Shown here: piece after piece, positions 46,124 through 54,858 of the stretch
How positions within the stretch are numbered: the first letter of the stretch is position 1
How the letters are laid out: every line of letters starts with the position of its first letter
Assembly: GCA_016713275.1 (NCBI GenBank)
Contig: JADJPL010000010.1
Coordinates: 202,108-266,107 of the forward strand
Reading direction: 5' to 3'
DNA from: Haliscomenobacter sp.
GTDB lineage: Bacteria; Bacteroidota; Bacteroidia; Chitinophagales; Saprospiraceae
Length of the DNA stretch: 64,000 nucleotides
Notes under the pieces: model-generated
Database searches by the model: none
Told to the model about the DNA's origin: nothing
Seen by the model: only the letters and a program-made list of their open reading frames with translations
Translations under genes and position numbers: made by a program

Positions 46124-46573
46124 TCAGCGATCTTCTCCGTCCTGCATAAATTTCCAATGCTTCGGGTGGCTGCCCTGGGCAAGGTAACTCCGGTAATCGC
46201 CTCCGGATATGACCGGTAAGCCGGAATAATCCATTTGGCATACATAAACCCAGCAGGGTAGCACAGCGTCTCCAACGCGTACCTCTGCAATCTCCCGCCG
46301 GTAGGGCGCCCGGTGGGCGGTCCCATGGCCAACGTCCTCGTACCGATCGAGCTCCTGAATGGTCTTCTCCGGGAAAAACAACCGAAAGATGTGCCCGTAA
46401 ACTCTGGTTTCAGCCCCTGGAATCAACACCACTCCCGGGTAACGCCCCAAATCGACCAATATCCCCGAAACATACCCTTCCCCAATAAACGCCGCTTCCT
46501 CCTGCAAGCGCGCCGCCATCCGCGAAGGCATCCCCTTCAACAATGTGCCATAAACGAAAAGATTGGTTTCCAT
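46124..46573 (-). CDS. Gamma-glutamylcyclotransferase (AIG2-like) family protein
   Basis: The 149-residue protein has the GGCT-fold start NLFVYGTLLKG (YGTL motif), RYPGVVLIPGAETRVYGHIFRL and the catalytic Glu region IQELDRYEDVG. Relatives cyclise gamma-glutamyl groups of dipeptides or isopeptides; the specific substrate is not known. It is convergent with the ftsE-like gene with only 3 bp between the ends. Its start abuts a repeat-rich region. Confidence 0.8.
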   Translation of the reverse strand: METNLFVYGTLLKGMPSRMAARLQEEAAFIGEGYVSGILVDLGRYPGVVLIPGAETRVYGHIFRLFFPEKTIQELDRYEDVGHGTAHRAPYRREIAEVRVGDAVLPCWVYVCQMDYSGLPVISGGDYRSYLAQGSHPKHWKFMQDGEDR

Positions 46574-46628
46574 AGGAAGTACGATTTACGAGGTGCGATT
46601 TACGAAGTACGAACTACGAACTACGAAT
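46574..46628. repeat. Short TACGAA-type repeat array (left arm)
   Basis: Variants of GAAGTACGATTTACGAGGT and tandem TACGAACTACGAA follow directly upstream of the GGCT start codon. They are the reverse complement of the unit in the array at 46951-47081, so the two arrays face each other across ~320 bp. Confidence 0.6.
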
Positions 46629-46629
46629 A

Positions 46630-46785
46630 GAGACTGTTCAAAAAAACCTGGCTGGAGGCTCCGCCTCGGACCCACTCTAAGTGGAGGCTCTGCCTCCAAC
46701 CAGACTTTCCGGACGTAATCGGATACTTTTTTTAGCAGGACCGCAAACCAAGAAGAGGGCTCTACCCACTTTTTTGAACAGTCTC
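46630..46785. mobile_element. MITE-like inverted-repeat element
   Basis: GAGACTGTTCAAAAAA (46630-46645) and its exact reverse complement (46770-46785) enclose 124 bp. Inside, CTGGCTGGAGGC (46648-46659) pairs with GCCTCCAACCAG (46692-46703, one mismatch), with further GGAGGC/GCCTC palindromes. It has no ORF. It lies inside the TACGAA-type repeat array, both flanks showing ACGAA. Size and layout are like the element at 35714-35877, but the ends differ in sequence. Confidence 0.55.
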
Positions 46786-46805
46786 ACGAATTACGAACTA
46801 CGGCT

Positions 46806-46859
46806 TACATCCTCTACATCCTCTACATCCTCTACATCCTTTACATCCTCTACATCCTT
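46806..46859. repeat. Tandem array of TACATCCTC
   Basis: About six copies of the 9-bp unit TACATCCTC (one variant TACATCCTT) in head-to-tail order. The same unit forms the inverted array at 21533-21631. Confidence 0.85.
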
Positions 46860-46950
46860 ATTATTATCCTAAACACCCTTTCCCCGGAATTATTTTCCTC
46901 TTCCTATTGTTCCTATACGCATAACCGGACATTTTGGTGCGCATCTGCGT

Positions 46951-47081
46951 TACCTCGTAAATCGTACTTCAAAGTTCGTACCTCGTAAATCGTACTTCAA
47001 AGTTCGTACCTCGTAAATCGTACTTCAAAGTTCGTACTTCGTACCTCGTACTTCAAAGTTCGTACTTCGTACCTCGCGCCG
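46951..47081. repeat. Tandem 28-bp repeat (right arm)
   Basis: Three perfect 28-bp copies start at 46951, 46979 and 47007, each running from TACCTCGTAAATCG to TTCAAAGTTCG, followed by shorter derived copies (TACTTCG and TACCTCGTACTTC) to about 47081. There are no spacers. The stretch 46574-47160 contains no gene that I can support; it is a repeat island. Confidence 0.9.
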
Positions 47082-47162
47082 TGTTAATTTTATATCAATT
47101 CTGGCTAATGGGGGCAAATTTTGAAGGGTATTGTCTAAATTTAGCCAACAAACACAGATCCA

Positions 47163-47633
47163 ATGGCTTGGAGAAGATTAAATGGTCAGCGAATTGACCT
47201 GGAGATCAAGGAGGCCGTGGAGCAAACCATCATCCAGGAAACGAGTCTTGGCCACCGGTTAAAGGTTTACATTGGCTCGGATTCCCAAGTGCGCGGCGGC
47301 GTAGTGGAATTTGCGACCGTCATTGTTTTTTTAAGGGAAAAAAAGGGCGGGTTTATGTTCATTCAGAACACCCGCCAAACCAAACGGATTAGTTTGCGCG
47401 AGCGGATGATCCTCGAAGTTTCCAAATCCGTGGAAGTGGCATACGCCCTGTGCGATCTCCTGGACCGGTACGACATTGCGCTGGAAGTGCATGCGGATAT
47501 CAACACCGATCCGCATTTCCAGTCCAATGCTGCACTGAAAGAGGCCATGGGCTACATTCTCGGTATGGGCTTTGTGTTCAAAGCCAAACCGGATGCATTC
47601 GCCAGTTCTTCCTGCGCGGACAAGGTCATCTGA
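47163..47633 (+). CDS. YkuK/DUF458 family ribonuclease H-like protein
   Basis: The 156-residue protein has an RNase H-like fold pattern: VYIGSDSQVRGGVVEFATVIVF with the first acidic residue, ISLRERMILEVSKSVEVAYAL, LEVHADINTDPHFQSNAALKEAMGYI and a terminal AKPDAFASSSCADKV. These match the DUF458/YkuK family, conserved in Bacillota and Bacteroidota. A nuclease function is suggested by the fold but has not been shown to my knowledge. It begins right after the repeat island, so its promoter must lie within 80 bp or inside the repeats. Confidence 0.85.
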   Translation: MAWRRLNGQRIDLEIKEAVEQTIIQETSLGHRLKVYIGSDSQVRGGVVEFATVIVFLREKKGGFMFIQNTRQTKRISLRERMILEVSKSVEVAYALCDLLDRYDIALEVHADINTDPHFQSNAALKEAMGYILGMGFVFKAKPDAFASSSCADKVI

Positions 47634-47731
47634 CAGGATAGGCACGGACTTTGGAATACCAGCATTTGGGGGCAGTCTCTAATGACCGTTCTTGCCCTGG
47701 CTACCCAAAAAAGACTAGTTCATGCCGGTAG

Positions 47732-47783
47732 CAAAGAACAGTCTTTTGAGGCAGCCCGTGTGGGATTGACCCCCTGTTCTTTG
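47732..47783. promoter_or_regulatory. Inverted repeat in the leader of porP
   Basis: CAAAGAACAG at 47732-47741 pairs perfectly with CTGTTCTTTG at 47774-47783, ending 19 bp before the PorP start codon. The stem would hold the ribosome-binding region close to a hairpin; whether it terminates the YkuK gene or folds in the porP leader cannot be told. Confidence 0.35.
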
Positions 47784-47802
47784 TTTACCAACCCAAAAAC
47801 GC

Positions 47803-48972
47803 ATGTACAAACCCCTCCTGGTTCCCTTTCTGCTGCTGGCCGCAGGCCGCCTCTTGGCGCAAGATCCCTTCTTTACCCATTTTCAGGGCGCAGAATCGCA
47901 TTTCAACCCTGCCCTGACGGGCATAAAAGGCGCCCGCAGCTTTGGAATCAAATACAAAAGCCAGTGGGCGGCAGCCGGAATCCAGCCGTTTCAAACCGGT
48001 TTGTTGAACTTTGAAGAGAGTTTGCCATGCCTTCCCTTTGACTACGGCATAGCAATGGCGTTTGACCAGGAAGGCGAAGGCCGCCTGCAAACCTACGACC
48101 TGGGGGTAAAAGTGGCTGGAGCGCCCGCTTTTCTCGCCGGGAAAGGACTTTTCAACCTGCGCCTCGGCATCAACGCGCAATTTTCCCTCAAAAGAGTGGA
48201 TTTTTCCAGATTCGTTTTTTCCGATCAGTTGGATCCCAAATACGGCCTCACCGATCCCAACGGCGTTCCCAACCCGAGTAGTTTTACCCCTCCCGCGGAC
48301 AGCAGGAGCCTGCCGCTGTTTACTCCCACAGTAGGGTTTCTGGTCAACTACCTGTCCGACACGCGGTCGAGCCGCCCGGTGAGTATCCAGCTGGGCGCGG
48401 CGTTGCATAACGCCTATTCCCTGGGACGGCCCCGGAACGGCAACACGGAATCCCTGCTCGGCATCGAAACAGATATACCAGAGCGGTATAACGCCTTTTT
48501 GCGCACGGAGTTTATCCCCGTGCATTCCGGAGGAAATTTTGCCTCGCTTTCCCCGCAGGTATTCTATCAGCGGCAGGGCGGATTGAGTTATTGGGAAACC
48601 GGAATGCGTTTCGGAATTAATCGGCTTGCCGGAATAGGGCTGTTTTACCACGCCAGTTCCGATCAATCCAACGGCCCCAGCACCCGGTGGATGAGCCTGA
48701 ACCTGGATTTTGGATCCGCGGTAGCTGGCTACAAAGGGAGGGTAGAAGCCGGGGCCTCTTTTGCATGGAACAAAAGCGGACTGAAAAACTTTGTCGGGCC
48801 TGTCATGGAAATCTCCATGACCTACCATTGGGCGCGAAGCTGGATTTGCAGAGACGCCGGCAGGGGGTTGGACTACACCAGAGGCAAAAACAGCCCGGAG
48901 TGCCCAACCTGGACGTTTTCCAACGCCCGGCGAAAGATGTACGAAAATATCTGGTATAAAAACGCGCAATGA
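47803..48972 (+). CDS. Type IX secretion system PorP/SprF family membrane protein
   Basis: PorP/SprF proteins are outer-membrane beta-barrels that help deliver or anchor specific T9SS cargo at the surface. The 389-residue protein has a signal peptide (LLVPFLLLAAGRLLAQ), then the family start DPFFTHFQGAESHFNPALTGIKGARSFGIKYKSQW, LNFEESL, GIAMAFDQEGEG and a series of amphipathic beta strands to the end. Its stop overlaps the start of the 1958-residue adhesin (ATGA), the standard SprF-adhesin pairing, so the two are translationally coupled partners. Confidence 0.92.
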   Translation: MYKPLLVPFLLLAAGRLLAQDPFFTHFQGAESHFNPALTGIKGARSFGIKYKSQWAAAGIQPFQTGLLNFEESLPCLPFDYGIAMAFDQEGEGRLQTYDLGVKVAGAPAFLAGKGLFNLRLGINAQFSLKRVDFSRFVFSDQLDPKYGLTDPNGVPNPSSFTPPADSRSLPLFTPTVGFLVNYLSDTRSSRPVSIQLGAALHNAYSLGRPRNGNTESLLGIETDIPERYNAFLRTEFIPVHSGGNFASLSPQVFYQRQGGLSYWETGMRFGINRLAGIGLFYHASSDQSNGPSTRWMSLNLDFGSAVAGYKGRVEAGASFAWNKSGLKNFVGPVMEISMTYHWARSWICRDAGRGLDYTRGKNSPECPTWTFSNARRKMYENIWYKNAQ

Positions 48973-51900
48973 GCTTGAAAACCAAATTCCCGGCAAAAAC
49001 AGTCCCTTTCATGGTTCGCTTTTGGTGCGCAGGTATCCTGACGTTTGTCCTGGCTTCCCAACCCATTTGGGGACAAAATTGCGATTTACCCCGGGTGGCC
49101 GCCGAATTCAGCCTGCTGAAAAACGACATCTGCGAAGGGCAGATTATTAATATTGACAACACTACGCTGGAAAATGGGCATACCAATATCCGGTATATCA
49201 TGGATTGGGGAGATGGGATCAGGGATACCGTGATGGGTAAACAGAAAATGACGCATCAGTACAACCTGTCCAGCTTTGATCCCTGCGGCGAGGACAATGT
49301 CCAAATGGAAATGAAACTCATCGCGATCCCTTTGGATTGCCCTTCCAAGCAGCATAACGTCACCAAGCCGGTATTCGTAACCTTTAAACCAAGGCCGGAT
49401 TTTTCCAGCAAGATCGAAATCTGTATAGCTTCGCCCGCTGTAACCTTTACAAACCAGAGCTGCCCGTCGCAAGGCTTGAACTATCGTTGGAACTTTGGAG
49501 ACCCGGCTTCGGCAAGCAACGCGTCGGCAGAAAAAAATCCAACCCATACCTTCAGCGGCACGGGTGATTTCACGGTGACCCTGGTAGATTCGAACGTTTG
49601 CGGGACGGATGCCAAGTCAAAAAACATCCGCGTGGTGGGTTTGCCCAAAGCCGATTTCAGTTTTATCGTAGATCCAGCGACTGCCTGCCTTCCCAATCCC
49701 ATTGGGGATTTTAAAAACAACTCCAACCAGTGGAGCAACACCACCTGGAGTATCACGCCAAACGACACCCTGAAATGGCGTTTTACCGACACCTCCATGC
49801 GGTTTTCCAGCCGCGATATCCGGGTCCGGTTTATTCAGGCCGGACAATATACCGTTCGGCTTACCGCCAGCAATGTATGCCCGCAACCCAACGTCCAGGA
49901 GGAAAAGATCCAGATTTATGCCCCACCAAGCATTTCCCTGCAATCCCCCGGAGCGTTTTGCGATTCGAAAACCATCCGGCTGGCTGATCTGGGGTTCAAA
50001 GAGAGCGGCGCTATTACCGCCTACCGATGGACGTTTGTAAACGGAACTCCCTCCAGTGCAGTAGGCAGGGACTTCCCGCCGGTTACATTCACCCAATCCG
50101 GCGCTATTGCGCTCCTCGCCGAAAGCCCTTGCGGGAATGTAGCCGACACGGTTCCCATACTGATTGCCAGTACGATGCCTGTGGATATCAGCAGCAACAA
50201 GACGGTCTATTGTCAAAATGAGCCCCCGCTCACGCTTTCCGCAATTCCAACTGGAGGATCCTGGTTGATCAACGGGAGAACCAATGCAGCCATTGACGCA
50301 CAAGGCGTGTTCCAACCCGGAAAGCTCGCCCCCGGCAAATATGCGCTCACCTACACCGCCGGCACGGTTCAATGCCCTAACGAGCAGGATCTCGACATTG
50401 AAGTCAAGGATTCGGTGTCGGTGGCGCTGGAAGGAGAACCTATCGCCTGCGAAACGCTTCGCTATACCCCAAAAGTTAAGTATAAAGGCCAGATCAGCGC
50501 CTATGCCTGGACATTCGCCGGAGGGCAGCCCTCGCAGTCCGATGCGGCGCAGCCTGGACCGGTACAGTTTAGCGGTCCAGGGCAGTACCTGGTGGCCGTA
50601 TCCGTCACCGGCGCCTGTGGCGCTGGCAGTGACTCCATCTTTCTGGATGTTCAGCAGCGGGAACCTATACAGATTCTTTATGCCCCGGTTTTGCTGTGTT
50701 CCGGTTCTTCTCCCGACACCTTGAAAGCGGCCCCGGGAGGAGGAACATGGAGCGGAAAAGGGATCGCCGATGCCCGGTTGGGGGTGTTCGATCCAGGGTC
50801 CGTTGTTCCGGGGGAGTATAAAGTAACCTACTCCCGCACCCAGGGCGCGTGCGCCTCCAGCGGAGAAGCGACTATCCGGGTGGTGGAATCCGAACAGGTA
50901 CGCCTGTTGGCGGACACCTTTTGCGTCAATAGTCCTCCCAGGCCGCTCCAAGCGGATAAGCCCGGGGCGCCTTTTTCGGAAGGGGGAATTACAGATAGCC
51001 TCTCGGGGCTATTCGATCCGCTGGCCGCTGGTATTGGACCGCATGAAGCGCGATACCGGCGCATTGATGCGAACCAATGCCCAGTAGAAACCACAGCGGC
51101 TATTTTGGTCGAAGACCTTCCTTCATTGACGCTTCCCGACACCCTCCAGCTATGCCTTTCGGCAATCGACGCCGATCTCCCGCGCCTCACCGCCTTTTCC
51201 TCAAGCCCCACAGGAGGCAAGAGCGTTTGGTCGGGGCCCGGAATTCGGGACGCTCAAAAGGGGCTGTTTAACTCGGCAAGTCTGACGGAAGGCGCATATA
51301 CCCTGCGCGTACGTTACGACCGCCACGACTGTAGCGTAGAGGACTCGCTGGTCATCCTCCTGGCACAATCCGAAAAACTGACTATTAGTACGGATACCAG
51401 CATCTGCATCTCGGAAGGATTCTTGCAACTGCGGGCGAACCTTTCGGGCGGAAGATGGTCGGGCGCAGGCGTGGATTCCCTTTCCGGACGAATCGATCTG
51501 GTCCAGGCCGGGGGCGGAGACAAGGTTTATACGTACGTCCTCCAGAAAGGCACGACTTGTGAACAGCAAGGAAGCCTCTCGGTACGGATTATCGACCTGG
51601 GCAGCCAGCTGCCAGCAGGCCCTCCATCCGCGCTGTGCGAAGGCCCGGCCACTTTTCAATTGCCTAAGGGCATGCCTGCTACCGGCTATTTTACCGGCCC
51701 AGGGCTCCTCGATGCCGGGCAAGGAATCGTGGATTTGCGGCAACTCCGGATGGATACTACCTATACCTATCAATACTGCCTGCGCAGCAGCGCCGTAGCC
51801 GGTTGCGAGGCATGCAAGCCTCAGACCCTGCGGATTCATGCCAACCCCAATGCCCGGTTTTCTTTTATAGGGACCCCCTGCATTAACCAGGAGTTTCGGA

Positions 51901-54845
51901 TGCAGAACCTGTCGGGGGGCGCCGCTTCCTATTCCTGGGACTTTGGGGACGGAACCGTGCAAGAGGGTGCAGAACCTGCGCACCGCTACCGGCAGCGGGG
52001 GACCTACTACCTGACCCTGATCGCCACTTCCAGCGAAGGCTGCCGCGATACCAGCAGACAAACGCTGTACATTACCACGCCGCCCGTAGCCGGCTTCACC
52101 CTGGACAGGAAGGAAGGCTGCGCGCCCTTTACCCTAGCGCTGAGCAACCGCAGTTCGGGAGATTCCATCCGGCAATATTGGATTATTGGAAGGGACACGC
52201 TTCCAGGAGCGGATCCCGGTTCGCTGGTTTTGGACGGAGTGACTCAGGACAGCTTCTTCCTGATCACTTTGGCTGTGGAAAACCTTTGTGGGGAAGTCCG
52301 GCAACAGGATTCCGTTCTGGTGCATCCGTACCCCATGGTGGACTTTGGCATTAGCCTGGACGAAGGGTGCTCCCCCTCCACGATCGCTATCGCAAACACC
52401 AGTAAGGGCAACCCGCAGATCTGGCGTTGGGACATGGGCAACGGCAACGTTTACGACAGCGTCAGCCCCCCGCCGCAGATCTACCGCACCGGAGCGGATT
52501 TTATTTCAGAATACGTCATTACTGCCACGGCGAGCAACGCTTGCGGGGAAGATTCCCTTAGCAAGACGGTGACGGTGTATCCGCCCAACGTAAGGGCCTT
52601 TATTGAAAAAGATACCTTTCAGGGCTGCCCTCCCATGCGGTACCGGCCCAGGAGTTATTCCACGCCGGGAGCGTCGGTAAGCTGGAAAGTCGTGCACGAA
52701 TCCGGGAAAGTAGAAGGCAGCGAAAAGTCCGCCCCGGAATTTCTTCTTAAAGACCCTGGCCGCTATACCGTGGTATTATATGCCTCCAACTGTGGAACGG
52801 ACACCGATACCGCGTATGTGGACGTTCTACCCGCTCCTGCGGCGGACTTTTCCCACCGCCCATACATTTGCCAGGGGCAGCCTATCGTTTTTCAAAACGC
52901 CTCCCAAGGTATTCACGGCAGCCGATGGTCGTTCGGAGACGGCTCCGCTTCATCGGACGAACATTCCCCAACCCATGTTTTCGACTCTGCCGGAGTATAC
53001 CAGGTGCGCCTGACCGTTTTCTCGGAGCTCAACAACTGTCCGGCCGAAGATTCCAGTCAGGTGCTTGTCGTTGGCAATCCTACAGCGGCCTTCAGCGCCG
53101 GTGTGCGCAGCGGCTGCTATCCCCTGGAAGTGCGCTTTGAGAACTTCAGCGCAGGCAGCGAACCCTTAACCTACGCCTGGAACTTTGGCGACGGCAGTTC
53201 CTTTTCGACGGACGCCCATCCGGTCCACGTATTTGAACGGCCCGGCAACTTTCCGGTAACCCTGACGGTTTACGACCGGGACAGCTGTTTTGCCGATACG
53301 TCGGTACTCCACGTCCTGGTATATGAACGTCCCAAGGCTGATTTCTATTCCGCGAAAGAGCCGATATGCCTGGGGCACGATTCGCTCCATCTGATCAACC
53401 GCTCCACAGGGGCAGTTCAATGGGAATGGACGTATGGGGAGGAGGTCTCCAGCCAGCAGCAGCCGGTCTTTTGGCCCCGTAGCGCGGGAACAACGAACGT
53501 GCGGCTCATCGCCCGCAACCCGTATGGGTGTGCAGATACCCTGATCCAACCGATGCGGGTACTGGAATCGCCACAGGCACAGATCGGCGCCGCCCCCTTC
53601 GCCGGGTGCGCCCCTCTGGCGCTAACCTTTAGCAACAGCAGCCGCCTTGCAGGCAGTTATCTATGGGAGTTCGACGGCAACAGCTCCACGCTCCTGCAGC
53701 CCCAGTATACCTTTCGGAACCCAGGTACCTACCAGGTGCGCCTGACAGCCATTTCGTCCAATGGCTGCCCGGCGGACCAGGATTCGGCCGTCGTGGAGGT
53801 ATACCCCCGGCCACAGGCGGCTTTCGTCTTCGACAAGCCGGAAGCCTGCGGGACGCCCGCCGAAGTTGTTTTTACCAATCAAAGCCGCGGAGCGCAGGGA
53901 TATTACTGGGATTACGGCGACGGGGGGCAATCTACGCGCCTGGAGGACGTACACGAATACGCCGGTCCGGGAACCTATACCGCCCAACTCATCGCCGAGA
54001 ATACCTTTGGATGCAGGGACACCATGCAGCAGCCTATCGACATTTTCGGGCAGCCTGTGGCGGATTTTGAGGTTTTGACCCCCGAGGACTGTGCGCCCAT
54101 GGAAGTGCAGCTCCTTAACCGGTCGGAAGCCGCCTTGAGTTACCGCTGGACCGTCGCCGGTATTGGGGAATTTTCAGAGGAGAACCCCGTGCTCCGGATC
54201 GAAAACCCCGGGACTTACGACATCGTCCTGACCGCGTTGTACAACGACCGCTGCCAAGACAGCCTCCGCATCCCGGCAGCCGTGCGCGCTTACCAGAGCC
54301 TAACGGCCGGGTTTGCTTATCAGGCCAATATCGATCCCAATCTGCTCGGCGACGTGCAGTTTTACAACACCTCCCGCCAGGCCAACCGTTATCGCTGGCA
54401 GTTTGGCGACGGAAGCGAATCGCAGGAGGTTTCGCCCTTCCACGAATACAGCCTCAACCGGGAGTTGTTGGTGACCCTGACCGCCTATCAGGATAACCAG
54501 GGCGCCTTCCTTTGCACCGACAGCATCACGCAGGAGATAGCCCCGGAATGGCTTTCTCGGTTCTACGCCCCCAATGCCATGACCCCGGGATACGGCGACG
54601 AAGCGATCCAGCGCTTTAAGCCAACAGGCGTAGGCATACAGGAATACGAAATCCGCGTTTTTTCGCCTCAGGGACAAATAGTATGGCAGGCCCGGGAAGA
54701 GAACCAGCCAACTCCCACCGCTTGGTGGGACGGAACCTTTGAAGGCGCCATCGTACCCCAGGGCGCTTACGCATGGATTGCCAATGTGACTTTTCAGAAC
54801 GGGAACAAACGGGTGTATAAAGGGACGGTAACCGTACTCCGGTAA
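48969..54845 (+). CDS. Giant PKD-repeat adhesin with gliding-motility-type C-terminal sorting domain
   Basis: The 1958-residue secreted surface protein has a signal peptide (FWCAGILTFVLASQPIWGQ). It has at least seven PKD-like domains with WxFGDG-type motifs: NYRWNFGDP early, then SYSWDFGDGT, GSRWSFGDGS, TYAWNFGDGS, SYLWEFDGN, GYYWDYGDGG and RYRWQFGDGS in the second half. Between residues ~390 and 960 are about six other modules of the form GGxWSGxGI...FDP...GxYxxTY. The last ~90 residues (SRFYAPNAMTPGYGDEAIQRF ... YEIRVFSPQGQIVWQ ... GTVTVLR) are the CHU_C/type B T9SS sorting domain. It is coupled to the PorP/SprF gene. A role in adhesion or gliding is inferred. Confidence 0.92.
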   Translation: MSLKTKFPAKTVPFMVRFWCAGILTFVLASQPIWGQNCDLPRVAAEFSLLKNDICEGQIINIDNTTLENGHTNIRYIMDWGDGIRDTVMGKQKMTHQYNLSSFDPCGEDNVQMEMKLIAIPLDCPSKQHNVTKPVFVTFKPRPDFSSKIEICIASPAVTFTNQSCPSQGLNYRWNFGDPASASNASAEKNPTHTFSGTGDFTVTLVDSNVCGTDAKSKNIRVVGLPKADFSFIVDPATACLPNPIGDFKNNSNQWSNTTWSITPNDTLKWRFTDTSMRFSSRDIRVRFIQAGQYTVRLTASNVCPQPNVQEEKIQIYAPPSISLQSPGAFCDSKTIRLADLGFKESGAITAYRWTFVNGTPSSAVGRDFPPVTFTQSGAIALLAESPCGNVADTVPILIASTMPVDISSNKTVYCQNEPPLTLSAIPTGGSWLINGRTNAAIDAQGVFQPGKLAPGKYALTYTAGTVQCPNEQDLDIEVKDSVSVALEGEPIACETLRYTPKVKYKGQISAYAWTFAGGQPSQSDAAQPGPVQFSGPGQYLVAVSVTGACGAGSDSIFLDVQQREPIQILYAPVLLCSGSSPDTLKAAPGGGTWSGKGIADARLGVFDPGSVVPGEYKVTYSRTQGACASSGEATIRVVESEQVRLLADTFCVNSPPRPLQADKPGAPFSEGGITDSLSGLFDPLAAGIGPHEARYRRIDANQCPVETTAAILVEDLPSLTLPDTLQLCLSAIDADLPRLTAFSSSPTGGKSVWSGPGIRDAQKGLFNSASLTEGAYTLRVRYDRHDCSVEDSLVILLAQSEKLTISTDTSICISEGFLQLRANLSGGRWSGAGVDSLSGRIDLVQAGGGDKVYTYVLQKGTTCEQQGSLSVRIIDLGSQLPAGPPSALCEGPATFQLPKGMPATGYFTGPGLLDAGQGIVDLRQLRMDTTYTYQYCLRSSAVAGCEACKPQTLRIHANPNARFSFIGTPCINQEFRMQNLSGGAASYSWDFGDGTVQEGAEPAHRYRQRGTYYLTLIATSSEGCRDTSRQTLYITTPPVAGFTLDRKEGCAPFTLALSNRSSGDSIRQYWIIGRDTLPGADPGSLVLDGVTQDSFFLITLAVENLCGEVRQQDSVLVHPYPMVDFGISLDEGCSPSTIAIANTSKGNPQIWRWDMGNGNVYDSVSPPPQIYRTGADFISEYVITATASNACGEDSLSKTVTVYPPNVRAFIEKDTFQGCPPMRYRPRSYSTPGASVSWKVVHESGKVEGSEKSAPEFLLKDPGRYTVVLYASNCGTDTDTAYVDVLPAPAADFSHRPYICQGQPIVFQNASQGIHGSRWSFGDGSASSDEHSPTHVFDSAGVYQVRLTVFSELNNCPAEDSSQVLVVGNPTAAFSAGVRSGCYPLEVRFENFSAGSEPLTYAWNFGDGSSFSTDAHPVHVFERPGNFPVTLTVYDRDSCFADTSVLHVLVYERPKADFYSAKEPICLGHDSLHLINRSTGAVQWEWTYGEEVSSQQQPVFWPRSAGTTNVRLIARNPYGCADTLIQPMRVLESPQAQIGAAPFAGCAPLALTFSNSSRLAGSYLWEFDGNSSTLLQPQYTFRNPGTYQVRLTAISSNGCPADQDSAVVEVYPRPQAAFVFDKPEACGTPAEVVFTNQSRGAQGYYWDYGDGGQSTRLEDVHEYAGPGTYTAQLIAENTFGCRDTMQQPIDIFGQPVADFEVLTPEDCAPMEVQLLNRSEAALSYRWTVAGIGEFSEENPVLRIENPGTYDIVLTALYNDRCQDSLRIPAAVRAYQSLTAGFAYQANIDPNLLGDVQFYNTSRQANRYRWQFGDGSESQEVSPFHEYSLNRELLVTLTAYQDNQGAFLCTDSITQEIAPEWLSRFYAPNAMTPGYGDEAIQRFKPTGVGIQEYEIRVFSPQGQIVWQAREENQPTPTAWWDGTFEGAIVPQGAYAWIANVTFQNGNKRVYKGTVTVLR

Positions 54846-54858
54846 CTCACTCACCCAC

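Noticed and set aside
46951..47081. CRISPR array
   Set aside because: The 28-bp copies are directly adjacent with no spacers, and no cas gene is near.
47785..48996. 403-codon minus-strand ORF
   Set aside because: Antisense to the PorP/SprF gene, which has a signal peptide and overlaps its partner gene.
49617..50951. 444-codon minus-strand ORF, and a 286-codon one at 51201-52061
   Set aside because: Both are antisense to the PKD adhesin, whose reading frame is uninterrupted and has strong motifs.
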